Notes: generated by a model not told the origin, from the letters alone. Shown: positions 54,451-62,911, numbered from the stretch's first letter. The stretch: DNA of 64,000 nucleotides from an uncultured Clostridia bacterium (GCA_944366945.1 CALVWJ010000004.1:87612-151611), one strand, 5' to 3'. A program made the numbers and translations.

Positions 54451-54804
54451 ATGAAACTGTTTCAATCGGAGTTAAAGGTGATGCATGTGCTTTGGAAAGA
54501 AGGCGATATGACGGCAAAAAGGATTTCCGATCTACTCAAAGAACAGGTGGGCTGGAACAGGAACACAACCTATACGCTTATCAAACGTTGCATTGGGAAA
54601 GGCGCAATCGAGCGGAGGGAACCAAACTTTTTATGCCACGCGCTGATCCCGAAAGAAGAAGTGCAGGAGCAGGAACTTACAGAGATGATCGACCGAATGT
54701 TTGACGGCTCCGTTCCCCTGCTGTTCGCTTCCCTTTTGCACCACAAACGCCTAAGCAAGGATGAGATCGAGAAATTGAAGCAAATCGTAGAGGAGCTGGG
54801 ATAA
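54451..54804 (+). CDS. BlaI/MecI-family repressor (pair 2)
   Basis: A 117-residue winged-helix protein: FQSELKVMHVLWKEGDMTAKRISDLL, then VGWNRNTTYTLIKRCIGKGAIER (recognition helix) and a dimerisation tail rich in Glu and Lys. It should bind the two operators just upstream and be inactivated by the M56 protease encoded three bases downstream. AAAGGAGG lies 12 bases before ATG 54451, a little far. It is only distantly similar to the pair 1 repressor at 24322. Confidence 0.9.
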   Translation: MKLFQSELKVMHVLWKEGDMTAKRISDLLKEQVGWNRNTTYTLIKRCIGKGAIERREPNFLCHALIPKEEVQEQELTEMIDRMFDGSVPLLFASLLHHKRLSKDEIEKLKQIVEELG

Positions 54805-54807
54805 GCT

Positions 54808-56067
54808 ATGGATGCAATGCTTGTACAAATGAGCGTATCCGCATCACTGATCATCGCAGCGGCGCTGTGCATCCGCGCGCTTGCGTTGTACAGCCTGCCA
54901 AAAAGGGTTTTCCAACTGCTCTGGGGGATTGCTGCGGTTCGCTTGCTTCTGCCGTTTCGCGTTCCCTGCCGGTTCAGCTTTTATACCGTCCTTTCGTTGC
55001 TGGAAGCACCGGGTACGCAAACTATGGCAGGGGAAGCGGCAGGCATTTCAGCCTTGTGGAGGCCGCCCGGGATCCAAGCCATTGAAATGGAGGCCTATGC
55101 AAAATATTATGGAGCTCCGCTATCCGCCGCGGAATGGGTATGGATTCTTGGCGTGCTATCCTGCGCGGCATTTTTCCTTGCGGCGTATATCCGGGGAAGA
55201 AAACGGTTTGCTTCCTCCATGCCGGTGGAGCAGGAAACGGCGGCCTTACAACCAGTTCCGCTGCGCCGCCAGGTGCAAATACGGCAAACAGATCGGGCAG
55301 CGATCCCCTTAACGTACGGGATATTCCGCCCGGTGATCCTTTTCCCAATGGGTACGGATTGGGCGGACCTGAAAAACCGCCATGCCCTTATCCATGAATA
55401 CATGCACATCAAACACTGGGATGCGCTTGCCAAGCTTGTGCTCGCGGCAGCTGCATGCGTCCATTGGTTCAATCCTTTGGTGTGGTTTATGTATTGCATG
55501 GCGAACCGCGATATGGAATTGGCCTGCGATGAAGCCGCTTTGAAGATTTTGGGCGCCGATGCAAAAGGGGCGTATGCGCTGACGCTGATTGCGTTTGAAG
55601 AAGCAAAGGGTCAGCGTTTTCCGATTGCAAGCCATTTCAGCAAAAGCGCGGCGGAAGAACGGGTAAAAGCCATTATGAAAACGCGAGCGCCTTCCAAATG
55701 GGCGGCGATTGCCGGCATCCTAATCGTTCTCATCCTCACAATCAGCTTTGCGACATCTGCAATGGATCCAAATGAAGCGATCCTAAAGGCTCAAACAGGG
55801 GCTTCCGGGCGGGAATTGCGCTATCTGAGAAGCATCTTCGCGGATTTCGGGATACAGGCAGCCTCCATTTCCCCTTCCGATAACCCGATCACCCAGGGAA
55901 TGGATGAAACCTGCAGCGCGGCGTTTGACGTGCAGAGCACGGAAGGGCTGAAATATTTTCTCCTTCTGCGCAGAGAGGATCAATCCTTTCAAGCTCTCTT
56001 GGATCATGAAAACAAAGTGCTCTATGGCCTGGTTGATACCGCTACCCTCCCGCAATATTTTAATTAA
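54808..56067 (+). CDS. BlaR1/MecR1-type M56 membrane metallopeptidase (pair 2)
   Basis: A 419-residue membrane protease with helices near residues 8-30, 36-62, 108-127 and 300-318. The zinc motif HEYMH is at residues 196-200, followed by VHWFNPLVWFMYCMANRDMELACDEAAL, the M56 signature. The extracellular C-terminus is only about 100 residues (LKAQTGASGRELRYLRSIFADFG ... FLLLRREDQSFQALLDHENKVLYG), far shorter than in pair 1, and has no penicillin-binding domain. Its signal is unknown. It should cleave the adjacent BlaI. Confidence 0.87.
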   Translation: MDAMLVQMSVSASLIIAAALCIRALALYSLPKRVFQLLWGIAAVRLLLPFRVPCRFSFYTVLSLLEAPGTQTMAGEAAGISALWRPPGIQAIEMEAYAKYYGAPLSAAEWVWILGVLSCAAFFLAAYIRGRKRFASSMPVEQETAALQPVPLRRQVQIRQTDRAAIPLTYGIFRPVILFPMGTDWADLKNRHALIHEYMHIKHWDALAKLVLAAAACVHWFNPLVWFMYCMANRDMELACDEAALKILGADAKGAYALTLIAFEEAKGQRFPIASHFSKSAAEERVKAIMKTRAPSKWAAIAGILIVLILTISFATSAMDPNEAILKAQTGASGRELRYLRSIFADFGIQAASISPSDNPITQGMDETCSAAFDVQSTEGLKYFLLLRREDQSFQALLDHENKVLYGLVDTATLPQYFN

Positions 56068-56160
56068 ACTGAAACGGCTGTGTAGCGGCGCCCGATTTCG
56101 GGAGCAGCAGCAATCTTGCTTTGCCGGCATGGAGCATGGTGCGCTAAGGAAGGGGATTGT

Positions 56161-56707
56161 ATGGAGCGGATCTTTGTGAAAACCGATCGTCTAACGATCG
56201 AAACATGGAGGAGGGAGCTTTCAGAAGCGCTTTGCCTTCTTTCGCAGGATGCTGGCAATCGAAAATTTCTGCCGGACGAAGTATTTCAAACGCTGGAAGA
56301 AGCGCAAGCGCGCCATCGCGCAGTGGCTCCATAACTGGGAGGCAGCGGCGGGGGAACAGGCGTGCCCCATATTTCTCAAGGAAGGCGCCTGCATCGGTCA
56401 CATAGCATTAAGCCCACTTGAAGATTGGGATGGTGAAGCCTGGGAGGTTACCTGCCATATTGGTGCGGCGTTTCGAGGACATGGCTATGCGGTTGAGGCT
56501 ATGCAAGCTTTTTTACCGGCGATCATGGCGCGATGCGGTATAACAGAGGTGCATGGCATCTGCACGAAAGATAACCTGGCATCCCGCCGGGTGATGGAAC
56601 AGTGCGGCTTTCAAAAATATAGGGAAAAGGATGTCATCTATTATGGAGAGCCAAAGTCCGCCCTATTTTACCGCTATACCATTTCTACGCTGACAACGCG
56701 CATATGA
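56161..56707 (+). pseudogene. GNAT N-acetyltransferase broken by a one-base frameshift
   Basis: Two frames together make one complete GNAT protein. The first starts at ATG 56161 (behind AAGGAAGGGG) and reads FVKTDRLTIETWRRELSEAL to EEAQARHRA before stopping at 56334. The next frame continues IAQWLHNWEAAAGEQACPIFL, then IGAAFRGHGYAVEAMQAFLP (acetyl-CoA loop) and DNLASRRVMEQCGFQKYRE. The shift is a net gain of one base (or loss of two) near 56310-56325. It may be a true pseudogene or a sequencing error. Confidence 0.8.
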
Positions 56708-57130
56708 AATGATGCAATATCAAGTAAAAGCAGGGATGCGGTCCCTGTTTGTTTTATGCCTAAATTGCTGGTAGCACGCCATGCCTACACCAACCCCTGC
56801 GCGAATCAAGTCTCCATGGTTAGGATCGCTTTGCCCGATGCATCGTAAAATGCAGCCGTTGCGGCAGGCAGTGTATCCCCTGCGAATGTGCTCACTCTTA
56901 CTTGCGTCGGCCATGGAGCAGCGCATTCGTCAAGGCGCTTAGGACACATTTTGCGGAACCGTTTTCCAGGTTATTCTTTCGGCGCCGCAAGTGAAAAGAG
57001 CATTCCCCCCTTCATGCTCCCGTTTCGCAGAAAGCGCATAGGAAACGAGCTCAAAGTTTCCATCGCTGAGTGAATGGGCGTCAACGCAAAGGAAAGACAC
57101 CGCCGCTGGCGGCTCTTTCTCTCATGCAAC
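56708..57130. other. Non-coding stretch holding a gene remnant
   Basis: About 420 bases between the GNAT pseudogene and the hydrogenase terminator. Its main content is the minus-strand decayed copy described separately (56778-57096). No intact gene is present. Confidence 0.6.
56778..57096 (-). pseudogene. Decayed inverted copy of the 3' third of the gene at 53428-54204
   Basis: Read on the minus strand, this stretch matches roughly 53890-54215: shared blocks include TTTCCTATGCGCTTTCT, AACCTGGAAAAC, GCGCCTTG..GAATGCG, CCATGG.CG.CGCAAGTA, AGCAC.TTCGCAGGGG and TTACGATGCA.CGGGCAA. The frame is interrupted by stops and indels (for example GAATAACCTGG against GAAAACCTGG), so it is not coding. It is an old partial duplication in inverted orientation. 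Confidence 0.8.
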
Positions 57131-57160
57131 AAAAGCGGAGGCAGGCTGCCTCCGCTTTTT
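57131..57160 (-). terminator. Bidirectional terminator after the hydrogenase
   Basis: AAAAGCGGAGGCA and TGCCTCCGCTTTT form a 12-13-base-pair stem with T runs on both sides, 19 bases beyond the hydrogenase stop on the minus strand. Confidence 0.88.
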
Positions 57161-57178
57161 ATCATCGTTCACTTCGTT

Positions 57179-58915
57179 TTACTTCGTTGCGCTCCTGTCC
57201 ACATAGTGCGTATGGAGCAACTCGTGGCTCTTGTGCCCGCAAGGTTCGCCCAGGAACTCCGCATAAATCTTCTTGATTGCCGGGTTTTCATGGGACTTGC
57301 GGATGGTCTTGGCTTCATCCTCATCATAGGTAGCAGCAGCGCGCGCAGCCTTGGGGTCCACGAAATAGCGCGTCCGTGCGTCCACGATCGGCTGTCCGCC
57401 GCCCGTCACGCAGCCGCCGGGGCAGCCCATGATTTCAATGAAGTGGTAGGTCTTCTCGCCCGCCTTAATGGCGTCAAGGAGCTTTGCGGCATTGGCCGTG
57501 CCATGCGCAACGGCGACTTTGATCTCCATGCCGGCGATGGAGACCGTGGCTTCCTTGATGCCGGTGAGGCCGCGCACATCCTGGTACTCGATCTCCTTGA
57601 GATCCTGCTTGCTGAGGATGTCCGCCACCGTGCGCAGCGCAGCTTCCATCACGCCGCCCGTTACGCCAAAGATGACCGCAGCGCCCGTGGATTCGCCCAG
57701 CACATCGTCGAAGTCCTCATCGGGCAGATGCACGAAGTCGATGCCCGCCTGGCGAATCATGCGCGCGAGTTCGCGCGTGGTCAAGTTCGCATCCACATCG
57801 CGGTAGCCATCCCGTCCCATTTCGGGGCGCTGGATCTCGAACTTCTTAGCTGTGCAGGGCATCACAGAAACAACGAAGATATCGCGCGGGTCAAGGCCGT
57901 TCTTCTCCGCGAAATACGTCTTAGTGACTGCGCCCTGCATCTGGTTTGGGCTCTTGCAGGTAGAAAGGTTCGGGATGAACTCCGGATAGAAGTGTTCGCA
58001 GAACTTAATCCAGCCCGGGCTGCAGGAGGTGATCATCGGCAGCACACCGCCGTTTTGGATGCGCTGCAAAAGCTCCGTTCCCTCTTCCATGATGGTAAGG
58101 TCTGCCGCGAAGTCCACATCGAACACGCGGTCTGCCCCAAGGCGGCGCATCGCAGCAGCAAGCTTGCCCGTGCAGCGCGTGCCGATGGGCATGCCGAATT
58201 CTTCGCCAATGGCCACGCGCACGGCAGGTGCCGGTTGGAACACGACAAATTTCTTCGGGTCGTTGAGGGCAGCCCAAACCTCTTTGGTAGCGTCCTTTTC
58301 CGTCAAAGCGCCGGTTGGGCAAGCTGCGATGCACTGGCCGCAGTTGATGCAGGCTACTTCGCCAAGGCTCTTTCCGAATTCGGAGCCGATTTGGCTCTTA
58401 AAGCCGCGATTCTGCACGCCGATGGCGCACACGCCCTGCGTTTTCGCACAGGCAGCTACGCAGCGGCGGCACAGAATGCATTTATTGTTATCCCGCACCA
58501 CGCTCGGGGAAAGCTCGTCGATCGTTTTTATGATGCGTGTACCCTGGAATTCGATTTCGCTTACGCCCATTTCGTTTGCAAGCGCCTGCAGCTCGCAGGT
58601 CTGGTTGCGCTTACAGGTGAGGCAGCTCCTGTCATGGTCGGAAAGGATGAGCTCCAGCACGGCGCGGCGCGCTTCAAGCACTTTGGGGGAAGCGGTCTTG
58701 ACCTCAAGGCCTTCGGATACCGGCAACACGCAGGAAGCCTGCAGCTTGCCGGATTTTGCATCCTCTACAAGGCACATGCGGCAGGCGCCGATGTTGTTGA
58801 TGTCCTTGAGGTTGCAAAGCGTGGGAATGCGAATGCCCTCTTGAAGGCACGCTTCAAGTACAGTCATGCCGTCTTCCGCTTGAACCGTTCTTCCATCGAT
58901 TTTGAGAGTTACCAT
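57179..58915 (-). CDS. hydA: [FeFe] hydrogenase, group A, four accessory clusters
   Basis: A 578-residue cytosolic enzyme that makes or consumes H2. Domains in order: [2Fe-2S] ferredoxin (1-78; LCNLKDINNIGACRMCLVE), His-Cys [4Fe-4S] domain (SDHDRSCLTCKRNQTCEL, about 92-109), two [4Fe-4S] ferredoxin motifs (CILCRRCVAACAK and CINCGQCIAACPTG), then the H-cluster domain with L1 TSCSPGWIKF, L2 VMPCTAKKFE and L3 MGCPGGCVTGGGQP, and the small-subunit-like C-terminus. This is the HydA1/HndD layout, often bifurcating with HydB/HydC, but no partner subunits or maturases are nearby. The gene is monocistronic; AAAGGG about 13 bases before the ATG is a weak ribosome binding site. Confidence 0.95.
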   Translation of the reverse strand: MVTLKIDGRTVQAEDGMTVLEACLQEGIRIPTLCNLKDINNIGACRMCLVEDAKSGKLQASCVLPVSEGLEVKTASPKVLEARRAVLELILSDHDRSCLTCKRNQTCELQALANEMGVSEIEFQGTRIIKTIDELSPSVVRDNNKCILCRRCVAACAKTQGVCAIGVQNRGFKSQIGSEFGKSLGEVACINCGQCIAACPTGALTEKDATKEVWAALNDPKKFVVFQPAPAVRVAIGEEFGMPIGTRCTGKLAAAMRRLGADRVFDVDFAADLTIMEEGTELLQRIQNGGVLPMITSCSPGWIKFCEHFYPEFIPNLSTCKSPNQMQGAVTKTYFAEKNGLDPRDIFVVSVMPCTAKKFEIQRPEMGRDGYRDVDANLTTRELARMIRQAGIDFVHLPDEDFDDVLGESTGAAVIFGVTGGVMEAALRTVADILSKQDLKEIEYQDVRGLTGIKEATVSIAGMEIKVAVAHGTANAAKLLDAIKAGEKTYHFIEIMGCPGGCVTGGGQPIVDARTRYFVDPKAARAAATYDEDEAKTIRKSHENPAIKKIYAEFLGEPCGHKSHELLHTHYVDRSATK

Positions 58916-59300
58916 CTTTCAAAACCCTTTCTTGATATGATTTCCGGCCAGCGCCGGAGAAAAGCACACACAATGTCTTGTTTATCCTATATCAATATGC
59001 ATGGTAACACATCTGGACAGCTCCTGTCAAACGCATTGCGCTGGAAAGGTTTGTGTCCCCCCCGCTTTGCAGAATTTGTCGGTATTCTCCGCCAACCCAT
59101 TTTGCGTTTCGCATCACCGAAACACTTCCAGGCTTTACTGTTTTAGCGCCGCTTGTGCACGAATTCCCCGAAACTGTTGCACCAGGCAATGCCCCTCTTT
59201 GCCCTTTTGACCGCGCAACAAAAAGCTCCCATATATCCGTGGGAGCAGAGCATCACAGCATTTTGCTAAGCTGCTTAAAGCGGCTTGCTTCTTTTTTTGC
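58916..59300. other. Intergenic region upstream of the hydrogenase
   Basis: About 385 bases. TTGACA on the minus strand (59030-59025) with TTACCA 17 bases on is a weak candidate for the hydrogenase promoter; the short dyad GACAG-CTC-CTGTC (59016-59028) overlaps it. No gene is evident. Confidence 0.4.
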
Positions 59301-59657
59301 TTAAGGCCGGAAAATCCCAAAAACGACGAGAAGCAGCATAAACACAATGCATAGAACAGCCGTTGTCAGCTGGGAAATGGCCTGGTTGCGCGCTTTGCGT
59401 GCCTCCTCGGGATTGTGCGCTGCGCCGCGAAAGGCAGCTGGCCAAAGATGCACAATGACCGGGATCTGCAGAACCGCTATGCACAGCGAAAATCCCAAAC
59501 CGCCGATCACTTTGGCCGCCCGGCTCTGCGCCAAAAACCCATTGTAGCGAAGCCAGGTGCAGAATCCTAAGAGCAGCGCTGCCGAGCATAGATTCGCTTG
59601 ATAAAGGTTGTGTTGGCGTTGGCTCCATTCCATGAATTTGCCCCATAGATGCTTCAT
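59301..59657 (-). CDS. Small membrane protein of an unrecognised paralogous family (copy 3)
   Basis: A 118-residue protein with about three membrane helices. It shares with the products at 60940-61284 and 61380-61739 the N-terminal pattern MKxxWxxFxxWxxRQ (MKHLWGKFMEWSQRQ), a central W-P/Q-A-A-F-R-G-A segment (WPAAFRGAAHNPEEARKARN) and a hydrophobic C-terminus (LTTAVLCIVFMLLLVVFGIF). The WxxAFxGAxxxPxEVRKAR block is the best conserved part and should face the cytosol. ATG 59657 follows GGAGG at five bases. I know no function. Repeats R2 and R1 separate it from the other two copies. Confidence 0.75.
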   Translation of the reverse strand: MKHLWGKFMEWSQRQHNLYQANLCSAALLLGFCTWLRYNGFLAQSRAAKVIGGLGFSLCIAVLQIPVIVHLWPAAFRGAAHNPEEARKARNQAISQLTTAVLCIVFMLLLVVFGIFRP

Positions 59658-59802
59658 ATGTACCTCCGAAAACTCAGCCGTTTATTTTCGCAAACGCCCG
59701 CAGCAGGGGATTTGTTCAAGTGAGCCGTATTTTATTTCTGCTGTACCCCATCACGGCGGCAAATGCCGGGGCTTACCAAGCCGGACGCTTTTTCTAGGGT
59801 TG

Positions 59803-59990
59803 TTAAGGGGCACGCTGATTCCTGCTTTGACGGCATGCACGTCAAAACGGATAAACCCTAAAAGGGCTCTTGCTTTGCGGGTTTTACTGCCCGGGAGCAT
59901 AAGCGAGAGGCAAACCCGAGAAATCTCGAACAGCCGGCAAAGCCGCTTGCTCGAAACCCCAGAACCCGGCTCTGTGCGCACAAGAGAGCG
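59803..59990 (-). repeat. R2 repeat, copy a
   Basis: Shares with copy b the blocks GATTCC.GCTTTGACG, AAAACGGA, TCTTGCTTTGCGGGTTTT, CTGCCCGGGAGC, AAGCGAGAGGCAAA and CAAGCGGC (minus strand), allowing for small differences. It joins the end of R1a directly. Confidence 0.75.
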
Positions 59991-60014
59991 AAATTCCAAG
60001 GGCAGCTATGGCGC

Positions 60015-60410
60015 TTCGTGCCAGCCGGCGGGCGAGGATGGCGGGCGGCTGTGCGGCGATAATTCCTGCGGGCGTGGTGCAAGCATCGGCCGCGCGTTGG
60101 GGAAATTAGGAAAAGCTTTAGGGCTGCGAGGCTTGTGGCGCTGCGGTTAAAGCCCATCTGAATCTGGATTTTCAATGTTATCGAGAATCGCCTCATCCCG
60201 GCGTGGGACTTGTTTTTAGAAAAGAAGCAAAAGCGCGCGCGGTGCTCGGGCTTGCCGAGCCGGTTCATCCTTTGCCGCACTTGCCGCGCCAAAGCCGCCT
60301 GTTTGGGCGGCGTTTCCGTTTGCATCCCCCGGGCGGCAGGCGCGGCATACTCCTTGAGTGCCGTGCGGCATGCTCGAACTCCGCTCTGGCCCTGCGCATG
60401 CGCGCATAGG
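60015..60410 (-). repeat. R1 repeat, copy a (minus orientation)
   Basis: On the minus strand it reads GCGCGCATGCGCAGGGCCAG, then GAGTTCGAGCATGCCGCACG, the stem CCGCCCAAACAGGCGG, GGCGCGGCAAGTGCGGCAAA, ACCGGCTCGGCAAGCCCGAG, the CTTCTTTT/AAAA.AAG hairpin and GATGGGCTTTAACCGCAGCG. The core of about 270 bases is nearly identical to copy c at 63330-63720, in inverted orientation. Confidence 0.85.
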
Positions 60411-60572
60411 GGCGGCTCCAATGGGCGTGATGGTGCGGAGCGGGCAGCAAATGCGGTGGCTTGAAGGGGTGTGGTGGCGCAAAGCGCCAGCCGGCGTACC
60501 AGCATAGCGGGTATTGTGCGGCAATAATTCCAGTGGGCATGGTGGCGCTTTTTCGCTTCTGCACAGGGATTA

Positions 60573-60785
60573 TTAAGGGGCGCGAGCCCGTTAAGTTGAT
60601 TCCGGCTTTGACGACAAGTGCGATAAAACGGACGAGCCTCGAAGGGGTTCTTGCTTTGCGGGTTTTGCTGCCCGGGAGCGCAAGCGAGAGGCAAAACCCG
60701 AAAAACCTCGAACAGGCGGTGCAGCCGCTTGTTCAAGCCCCTAAACCCTTCTCTGGCCCTGCGCATGCGCGCAATGAGGAAGCGT
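60573..60785 (-). repeat. R2 repeat, copy b
   Basis: Second copy of R2. On the minus strand it starts with TTGCGCGCATGCGCAGGGCC, the same entry sequence as R1, then diverges into GGGTTTAGGGGCTTGAACAA and the GGGTTTTGC/GCAAAACCC stem. Confidence 0.75.
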
Positions 60786-60939
60786 AAAAGATACGAGTGG
60801 CACTACAGGCCACGGTTAATCCTGTGTTGTGCAAATGATTTCGGTACAATGCTGCCATTGTTTGAAATCGTGCAAAAGCATTAAGTTAGCGTTGCGAGCG
60901 CATCAAGCGTTTGGTTCTACGTCCCGCCCTGTTCTCTCT

Positions 60940-61284
60940 TTAGAGCAAGAAAAGCAGCAGAAGGCCGGATAGGAACCCAAGCGCATGAAATACAGCGATC
61001 ACCAAGTGGGTATAAACCGAACTTCGCGCTTTGCGTACCTCCTCGGGATTGCGCACTGCGCCTTGGAAAGCTTCCGGCCAGCGGCCCACGATGGCCGGAA
61101 GCATCAAGGCCGCAATGCATCCGGCATAAATCGTAAGAACAATCCGCGTACTCGTTACATCCCACATGAGAAAGCCGCCAAAAAAGATAAACACTAGAGC
61201 AATCACAAGTGCGCAGAAATCCGAATGGTATTGCATCCGCTGCCGCTGCCCCCACTGCATAAAATGATTCCATATCCGTTTCAT
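60940..61284 (-). CDS. Small membrane protein of an unrecognised paralogous family (copy 2)
   Basis: A 114-residue protein beginning MKRIWNHFMQWGQRQ, with helices near residues 25-45, 50-70 and 92-113. It closely matches the copy at 61380-61739 in its second half (IYAGCIAALMLPAIVGRWPEAFQGAVRNPEEVRKARSSV and VIAVFHALGFLSGLLL). ATG 61284 follows GGGGGGAG; an upstream alternative at 61302 lacks a site. It lies 95 bases after copy 1 on the same strand and is likely co-transcribed. Function unknown. Confidence 0.77.
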   Translation of the reverse strand: MKRIWNHFMQWGQRQRMQYHSDFCALVIALVFIFFGGFLMWDVTSTRIVLTIYAGCIAALMLPAIVGRWPEAFQGAVRNPEEVRKARSSVYTHLVIAVFHALGFLSGLLLLFLL

Positions 61285-61379
61285 TGTAGCTCCCCCCCTC
61301 AAAGAATCTCCATTTTTCTTTCACAAAGCCCTGCGCGCGCCACCCCCACGGAGAGCCGGCAAAAACAACCCAGTCTCCT

Positions 61380-61739
61380 TTATGCCTGCGGCAGGAAAAA
61401 CAGCAGAAGGCCGGATAGGAACCCAAGCGCATGAAATACAGCGATCGCCAGGTGGATAGAAACCGAACTTCGCGCTTTGCGCACTTCCTTAGGATCGCGC
61501 GCCGCGCCCCGGAAAGCGGCCTGCCAGCGGGTCACGATGGCCGGAAGCATCAGCGCCACAATGCATCCCGCATAGGCGATAAGTACGCCCAGCCGAACTG
61601 GCCTGGAATTCCAAATGCTTCCATTGTACAGCCAAAGCAGCCAAACAAGCAGGGCGGCGCACAGCGCGCAAAAATCCGAACGGGGCAGGCTTCGCTGCCG
61701 CCTGCCCCACGCCAGGAATTTACCCCATGTATGTTTCAT
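61380..61739 (-). CDS. Small membrane protein of an unrecognised paralogous family (copy 1)
   Basis: A 119-residue, three-helix protein: MKHTWGKFLAWGRRQ, helix LCAALLVWLLWLY, helix VLIAYAGCIVALMLPAIVTRW, basic cytosolic block QAAFRGAARDPKEVRKARSS, helix IAVFHALGFLSGLLLFFLP. The start ATG 61739 has GAGGAG four bases upstream and lies inside the 3' end of the exported-protein gene (overlap about 20 bases, different frame), so the two are translationally linked. That overlap suggests a functional partnership, for example membrane protein and exported partner; this is inference. Confidence 0.8.
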   Translation of the reverse strand: MKHTWGKFLAWGRRQRSLPRSDFCALCAALLVWLLWLYNGSIWNSRPVRLGVLIAYAGCIVALMLPAIVTRWQAAFRGAARDPKEVRKARSSVSIHLAIAVFHALGFLSGLLLFFLPQA

Positions 61740-62640
61740 AGGTCTCCTCTGCCAAATAGTAATAATCAAAGCCGCTCGCGCTCGGCGCGTACATCTGCTC
61801 GAAATAACCCGTATCTACAAGGTAGTCATAGTCATCCGACGACGAGCCGGAAACGCTGTAATCGATCACAAATTTCCGCATATACGAATGGGTTGCCGTG
61901 CAAACCGGGGTTTCCGTTCCGCCCGGCGGGGTAACCGTCCCCGTCCGCGTCCACATGGTTACGCCGCGGTAAGCTTCGGCTGTAATAGATCTGTCGAGTA
62001 CAGCTTCTGCTCCCGCTGCAACGCCCAGTATTTCGCATATCACTGTGATTGCCTGCGGCACCCCAATGCCAAGCCAACCGGCAATGATTACTGCGGCGGA
62101 TGCAATTGTTATGCCGCTACTGAGCGTCCTCAGCCCGATTTGCTCCGCGCTGTGAGTCTTATCTTCCCGAATCGTTACGATGTACGGGGCGTATTCTTGA
62201 TCTTCCGTGTATATAGCATCCCAACTATAAGCGGAGCCATATCGATCCGCCATTTTCTGTTTCACCGCGTTGATTTTCAACTGCTCGCCCGCCCTGGTCA
62301 CCTGGGCCACGGACGCCATTGTTGAAGTTGCTTTCGCTTCGTTCTTCTTTTCAAGCGCTTTTGCCTTTACCGCATTTAGGCTGCTGGGTGATGCAGTAGC
62401 ATCCGCCGCAAGAATACCCGTATTGACTTCATATACCATGTATGGATCGTTTTTTAAAACATAGGACGCGCAATATTCGCCCTCTTGGTTCGGATAGACA
62501 ATTAAAATCATGTCCTCCGTATCCTGCCAATAGTACCCATCGCCTTCTTGAAATGCCACAACGTCGTTTTGAAATGCATAAGTTCCAGTCATCATGAAGA
62601 AAATCGCCATCACCAAGAAAATCGAGATTGCCCTTTTCAT
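61720..62640 (-). CDS. Exported protein with glycine-rich hydrophobic segment, function unknown
   Basis: A 306-residue protein with a signal peptide (MKRAISIFLVMAIFFMMTGTYA). Next is a region with YYWQDTEDMILIVYPNQEGE, then a charged helical part (VKAKALEKKNEAKATSTMAS), then a long hydrophobic Gly/Ala/Ile segment near residues 180-220 (SGITIASAAVIIAGWLGIGV and AITVICEILGVAAGAEAVL). The C-terminus is Tyr/Asp/Ser-rich. The hydrophobic segment recalls glycine-zipper or bacteriocin-like membrane-active regions, which is only a resemblance. AGGAGG lies one base from ATG 62640, unusually close. It heads the unit with the small membrane proteins. Confidence 0.75.
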   Translation of the reverse strand: MKRAISIFLVMAIFFMMTGTYAFQNDVVAFQEGDGYYWQDTEDMILIVYPNQEGEYCASYVLKNDPYMVYEVNTGILAADATASPSSLNAVKAKALEKKNEAKATSTMASVAQVTRAGEQLKINAVKQKMADRYGSAYSWDAIYTEDQEYAPYIVTIREDKTHSAEQIGLRTLSSGITIASAAVIIAGWLGIGVPQAITVICEILGVAAGAEAVLDRSITAEAYRGVTMWTRTGTVTPPGGTETPVCTATHSYMRKFVIDYSVSGSSSDDYDYLVDTGYFEQMYAPSASGFDYYYLAEETYETYMG

Positions 62641-62911
62641 TCCTCCTATGCATATTTATTTCTGTCGCAGCCTAAGCTACAAAGTTCATTCGGTTAACAT
62701 CTGGCTTTGAATGCATTGCAATATAAACTATGGAGGCAAATTGAGAATTCATGCTTACACGATCGATCTGATTATCTTATTTTAATTATATTCAGTGTGT
62801 TTCCGAATGTCAACTGGAATTTTATATTTTTCCATTTGTTCCTTGCCTCCTGTTCGCACCAGACTGCACAACGTTCTGCCACACGCACGCCCCACCACCT
62901 CGCTATGCACG

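Larger units (their letters stand above)
59658..60939. repeat. Repeat-rich region with R1 and R2 units
   Basis: This 1.28-kb GC-rich stretch contains, in minus orientation, R2b (about 60573-60785), a linker (about 60420-60560), R1a (about 60015-60410) and R2a (about 59803-59990). R2a and R2b share a stem made of GGGTTTTGC/GCAAAACCC-type halves round a loop with TCTCGCTT. R1 and R2b (and the R1 copies elsewhere) begin with the same GCGCGCATGCGCAGGGCCAG segment. Long frames across the repeats have no start signals and I treat them as artefacts. Confidence 0.75.

Noticed and set aside
57074..59146. A 690-codon open frame on the plus strand
   Set aside because: It lies antisense to the clearly real [FeFe] hydrogenase gene, has no recognisable domains and only reflects codon bias on the other strand.
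59858..60766. A 302-codon minus-strand open frame through R1 and R2
   Set aside because: It runs through repeats whose copies elsewhere do not keep a common frame. Its Arg/Pro/Cys-rich translation looks like non-coding GC-rich DNA.
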